64,000 nt of DNA, from positions 108,391,316 through 108,455,315 of the forward strand of contig NC_089222.1 of the NCBI RefSeq assembly GCF_963924675.1, given 5' to 3'. The translations under genes were made by a program, and so were the position numbers. The stretch is from Phocoena phocoena. Its lineage: Eukaryota; Chordata; Mammalia; Artiodactyla; Phocoenidae. Every line of letters starts with the position of its first letter. The first letter of the stretch is position 1. Positions 59,006-64,000 of the stretch are shown here, one piece after another. The notes beneath the pieces are model-generated. The model had not been told where the DNA came from and made no database searches. It saw only the letters and a list, made by a program, of their open reading frames with translations.

Positions 59006-61559
59006 TGCCTCACCATGCTATGTGTATGGAACAATGGAAAAAGTGCTCTTTGGTTGGTGAGCATAGAATTTACTAGAGTTGAAGGCAGATATTGGAAAAA
59101 TCAAATATGCTAATAGGCTAACAAAATTTTTTTTGTATCTTTTTGTTTTTATTATTAGTGAATAGAAAAGTCCACTATTAATTTATGACACTAATATTCC
59201 CTAGTAAAGCAAAAACAAGGACAAACCAAAACAAAAACTAAGAAACATTTCCATAAGAATTCACTTCTGTAAATGATCACTGTCCATTTCAATACTTAAT
59301 TGGAATTATCATATCTAATATTGCATAACTACCAGACTGAGAAATGAATTTGAAAAGTATAATTTATATAGGCATCTTACAATTAGCTCACATAAAATGA
59401 ACGTATACATTGTGACTATTTTTAATATTCACATAATTTGTCATAATAAAACAGTAATTTTTAAATCAATTCAGAAAAAATTTACATAAACTCATATACC
59501 TAAACTATGAGAGCTGTTTTGTATATAAACCTACTAGATATAAGCTCCTCCCATGTTCAATTTAAATATCAAACTAATACATGCCTGGAAATAAATTTGG
59601 GGTTAAACTAAAAGAAGGCTAAAATGTTAGCATTTAGCAATGCTGAACCAGTTCACAGGACTAAAATGCACTGATAAATAACAGTTACACGGAAATCCAG
59701 AGAAACTTCCTGTTCCAGCCAATAGAGATGTGGAAGGAAAGAGAAATTCAATTTGCTTGGCACATCAACATTTCAATGTGGAAAAAGGAACATTTTTCAG
59801 TATATGAAGATAAACATAGTACAAATAGAAAAGAACTGTGGGTGAGAACAACTCATGCTGTCCTATTTTACTCTGTTTCCTTTAGGGGATTAAAATTTCA
59901 AACCCCAAGCTTGTTTTCAGTACGGACAGTCTGGAAGCCTAAAAGTAAATAAATGTACCCTAATTAAGACAAAAAGTGTTCTAGTTAAATGGTAGAAATA
60001 CTACTGTTCATTCCTCAGACCTGAAATATTATTTTCTAATAATCAAAATAGAAACCCCTCTGACCAGGTTTAATCCTCTGATATAAATTTAATTATAATT
60101 TATTGAAAATCATTTGTGAGTCAAAAGTTCAGTTGATAATGAACTTTTGGACTAAACTGCTGAACTTGGACACAATTTGGTGGAAAACAGGCACTGAGGA
60201 AAGAATTTAAATGACTTGGATGTGAGGAATGAAGCACTGTATCAAGTTCTTAAATGCTCAGATTACTTCATTGTAGTTCTGTTGCAAAATATTCAAGACA
60301 GAAGAATGTGACAGTTTTCTAGGGAATCAAGACTGGAGGAGATAATTTAATGCCAAAATTTACTAAAACATATTCTTTAACCTTAAAAAGTTCACGCTTC
60401 GAGAATTAACCACATTTTTAAAGTCCAAAATTCTGCCTCATCATCAGATTTCTTCAACAACCTCCATGAGGTCTACAGATCAGATTAGGCAGAGGATTGT
60501 TTAACTATGGCTCAGTAAAGTTTCATTAATAATAATTATGCAGAAAATAATTTAAGACTGATGTTTCAGATAGTCTAGAGCTCTATATTATAAATCATCA
60601 TTTGAAGTCAACAAATTCTCATCTATTGATGCTTCCTCAGTTGTCTTATACATCTCCCATGCTTACAAAATACATTTGATAATGATTGCTCTAGGATAAA
60701 ATGCTATGGAAGCACACATTTAATGCCAGGTGAGAGTACCAATTAAAAACTTCCTAATCATGAAATTGTCAATAGAGAGAATAATCATCTGTCATTACTT
60801 ATTAAACAAAGAGATGTCGTATAATGCAGCCCTATCTTTCTTTATGAAGGAGATTTTTATGTCAAATCAGTATGTGTTAGTTTTGATTAATACTACATGC
60901 TTGCTATGCCAGCATAAGGTTATTTAATTCTGACTATGTGAGCCTTAGCTATAATCTTAAAATCCTTTTTTCCTCTTTGTTTATTTGATCCAAATAAAGA
61001 CATGTATGCAGTTGTTTTCAGGAACGTATTAATTAGGATCAGTTATTCTGCTCTTACTCTTCTGACTCTGAGGGTATTACCATATCTGCCAATGTAAATA
61101 AATGATGGTTTCAGACAAACTTCATTAATGGTATCATAAAAAGTAGTTTTTTAGACTCTTGCAAGCCTTGCATGCTTTTTTAATTTTGCTAGTGATAAAT
61201 TCTATGTTTAACAGATTATCACACCAAAATGCAGTTGGTGTTTACCCACAGTTTTAAAATTTATACAGTTGATACTCTAAAGGATTTTACAATTAAAGAT
61301 TTACAAAGGTTTTAATTTGTAGATTACTTGTGCCCCAGCTGCTTTTTAAGACTTGAGCCACCACATTCCATGTGAGGAAAGTGGTAGGGAGAGATATGAA
61401 TTCAGTAGTTGCTCCAGCAAGCAGAATTAATCAATTGAAAAAGTATATAAAATTTATAGACAGAGCTGTCAGAATGGAATAGTAGGTAGTAATACCTTCA
61501 CTCAGGAATAGACAACAAATTGTCTGTCCAACAAATCTGGTCCTCAGGCTTCTGATTCA
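59006..61559. other. AT-rich unique stretch
   Basis: No gene or named repeat. Contains a 10-bp hairpin at 60122-60149. Plus frames at 59728 and 60730 have no domain. Confidence 0.5.
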
Positions 61560-61700
61560 TTATGGAATAATCATCATTTAATAAACAAATATTTACAGAA
61601 CACCATGATGTGCAGTGAAGATGTAAAAGGAATGAGACACAGTCTCTGCAGTCAAACAGGCATTAACAGTAAATACAATAAGTGCTACTGCAAAAATATA
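61560..61700 (-). repeat. Possible L2/MIR-related fragment, inverted
   Basis: 'aataaacaaatatttacagaacaccatgatgtgcagtg' and 'gagacacagtctctgcagtcaaacaggcattaacagtaaatac' resemble the motif 'aataaacatttattgagcacctactatgtgccaggcactg..agacatggtccctgcc'. Short and diverged. Confidence 0.4.
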
Positions 61701-63810
61701 TAGAAAATGGTAAGAAAACTTTGAAAACGTTAAAAAGCCTAGCTGCTATTTCTGTTTTGGATTCCCTATAGAATATATAAGAATGTATGAGGAGGTGATA
61801 TTAGGCGGAGACTTAGACTTTTTCCCAACTCAGTATGAACATGTGTGCACTCAACAAACGGTCACAAAAATATGTAAAACTTCTCAATTACCAAGAGAGA
61901 AATAAAAATGATTTATCTTAAAAAAAAAAAGAAGAGCTATCCCGAATTAAATGGCTATACCGGAGTAATGTCTCCAAAACAAAGACTACTTTATAATATT
62001 TGCTTTATTTATCGAAAGAATTCTTTGTGATAAAAATCTAAAATGAACTAATTGGGGTAAAAAGAAACTACCATTCCCAACTCTAATCTCTGTGTACTGG
62101 TGATCCTAGAATATTAGTAACTAATATTTATAAACCTCATTCAATTCTTTCTTGTTTGAAGTGAAATAATTATATTTGCTTATGACGATATAAATAGAAT
62201 AACTTATGGCATAAGTAAGACTGTTACATAAGATTTGTTTACATAAGACCAAACATATCCAGATGGAATAGGAAAAACTATAATTAATCAGAAATTTTTC
62301 TTATCCTATTCCAACTCTGTAACTATCTAGAAACATGTGGAAGTCTGGCATCATGTAGTTAAGCCCTTGAGAGAGTCAGTAAACTACTCACTGACCTTTC
62401 TGTTAACTGAGATTCATGGACGCAAGGATCATCTTTTAGATCTTACAAAAAGGATTACCTTTTTCTGCTGTCATCAGAAGTTTTTGACCTTTCTGTTTCT
62501 TGCCTCAAGAAACTGCTCTAGAATTCCAATTTTATCGTAAAATTTTCATGTACAAGACACAAAACTTGTTTTTTTTTTTGTTTTTTTTTTTTAACTGAAG
62601 CATCATCCCTCTACTGGTTTGCAACATTTTGCACTTTTGTGATTCTGAGAAAACTAGACACAAACATTTAGTGCCCTCTAATGCAACCTAAAATTTGCTA
62701 TAAAGGCAGATACCCACACCAGATTAAAAGTGTTAATAAAGATCTGACTTTAGATGAAATGCAGAATAAATATATTTTTAATAAAGCTTTTCCTTTTATG
62801 TTTCAATATTTCATTAGGGGAAATGAATACATATTTTATTTAAAAGTAAATATTATTTAATGGACTGCACTAGACAGCAAATGCCTACTGCTCTTTTCTG
62901 GAGACGCTTGGGTGGAAGGGATGGGGGATGGGAGAGGCTTGGAATTCATTCCATGAGCACTTCTTTGACTTTCTTTTGGACTTCTCACCAGAGTTCGTAC
63001 TGAAAGATAGAATACCTTCGGCTTCCTGGAGAAAATAATATACATTAAAAAAAATTAACTTTTTATTTATTTTTTTCTCTATGAGCTACTTTTGGAATAG
63101 AAGGCCCATTCTTGAGAATTTTTAATAGCAGCATGTAGTATCCCATCTTAAGATTTTTCTTATTTGGTACTGTGCTGGAATTTTTCCTCATTAATTTAAA
63201 AGTTTCATTAAAATTTAGTAAAAGACATCAGAGCCCTCTTTTTAAGTGTTCTGTGTGGAAAAAAAAGAAAGGTTTTGCTCTTGGACTTCCTTGTGATTTA
63301 TCAAAAAATAAAATCCAAGTCTAGACTGTCCCCATAATGATGATGTACATTTTTTAACCCTTGCTTCCAATCACCATGCCCACCTTGATATTCTACCCAT
63401 GAACAATTATACTTTGAATCTTCCCAAGGTGTTTGTGATGTGCTGCCCACAGGCAGACTGAAAAAAAAAAAAAAAAAAAAAGCAAGATTATAGAAGAAAT
63501 AACTGGCATGAGGTTGTTTGGGGAGTTAATTGCTGGTGCACTGAATATGCATGGGAGTCTACTTTGATACCTATGGCACCTACTCTATCAGTTTGTTTTA
63601 AGACTACAACACATAGACATGAAGAGAGTTCTGGAGAATACCAAGAAGGATGAAACAGTTAATGGAAGAAAAGAAAGATTTATAAAAAAAAAGTTATTGA
63701 GAAATGATATGCAGCACAGGAGTATGTCTCCTCTACTACTAGTAATTATTCCCTAAAAAGTTTCTGAAAATCTTGAGAATGGACCAAGGGAAACCTAGTA
63801 TAGCATAGAT
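61701..63810. other. AT-rich unique DNA
   Basis: No gene. A run of 21 A is at 63461-63481 without a SINE or LINE body in front of it that I can recognise. T-runs lie at 62570-62592. Confidence 0.5.
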
Positions 63811-64000
63811 TAATCTGTCAAATACAAGCCACGTATATAATTTCAAATTTTCTAGTAGCCACATTTTAAAAATGAAAAAACAGGTGAACTTACTTTTTAT
63901 TAACATATCTAACACAATCTATTAAAATGTCACCATTTCACCATGTGATCAATATGCAAGTTATGAATGAGATACTTTATAGTCCTAATATTTCATACTA
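63811..64000 (+). mobile_element. Non-autonomous hAT element, cut by the window edge
   Basis: 'ctgtcaaatacaagccacgtatataatttcaaattttctagtagccacattttaaaaatgaaaaaacaggtgaactt' and 'atctattaaaatgtcaccatttcaccatgtgatcaatatgcaagttatgaatgagatactttatag' match the MER-type hAT element with 'gagccacatatgtaattttaaattttctagtagccacatt'. The right terminus lies outside the window. Confidence 0.8.

Noticed and set aside
1..64000. A new multi-gene system
   Set aside because: No functional gene cluster is present; all recognisable coding remnants belong to dead L1 copies.

Overview
This window is ordinary-looking nuclear DNA of a placental mammal, almost certainly a cetacean. The main evidence is six copies of a tRNA-derived SINE of the CHR-2 type (4964, 12851, 21067, 26020, 35591, 52317) plus one CHR-1-type copy (18141-18400), all with the whale/hippo/ruminant signature start gggcttccctgg or gggacttccctgg. 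I see no Alu, B1, carnivore SINE, BovB or Bov-tA copies. The family names come from memory of consensus sequences; no database search was possible.

I find no protein-coding gene, exon, rRNA, tRNA or CpG island that I can support. The base composition is clearly AT-rich, and open reading frames are short and explained by repeats or chance. The window is best read as intergenic or deep-intronic sequence dominated by retroelement fossils.

Layout: 1-4960 is mostly unique AT-rich DNA with an old L1 piece (1540-1905) and a MIR (3936-4108). 4964-13020 holds two SINEs, an L2 (5480-6140), an LTR-like piece (7280-7690), several MIRs and two microsatellites. 13021-18080 is nearly featureless. 18080-23413 is the richest block: a CHR-1 SINE fused to a TA microsatellite, a hAT-type MER element, two 5'-truncated L1 copies with target-site duplications, and a CHR-2 SINE. 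25690-29000 has a CA repeat, a 39-bp tandem duplication, a SINE, a long L2 and an L1 3' end. 30750-34700 holds MIRs. 35574-42765 contains a SINE, an MLT1-type solo LTR, two old L1M fragments and L2 sequence. 47552-52500 has two younger L1 fragments and a SINE. 53425-64000 is unique DNA with two adjacent L2 copies, a MER5A fragment and a hAT element running off the right edge.

Nothing here forms an operon, pathway or new biological system. The more notable observations are a SINE copy that ends early and has no A-tail yet has a perfect 14-bp target-site duplication, microsatellites that grew out of SINE tails, several short near-perfect tandem duplications, and an L1 pair using different 3' ends.
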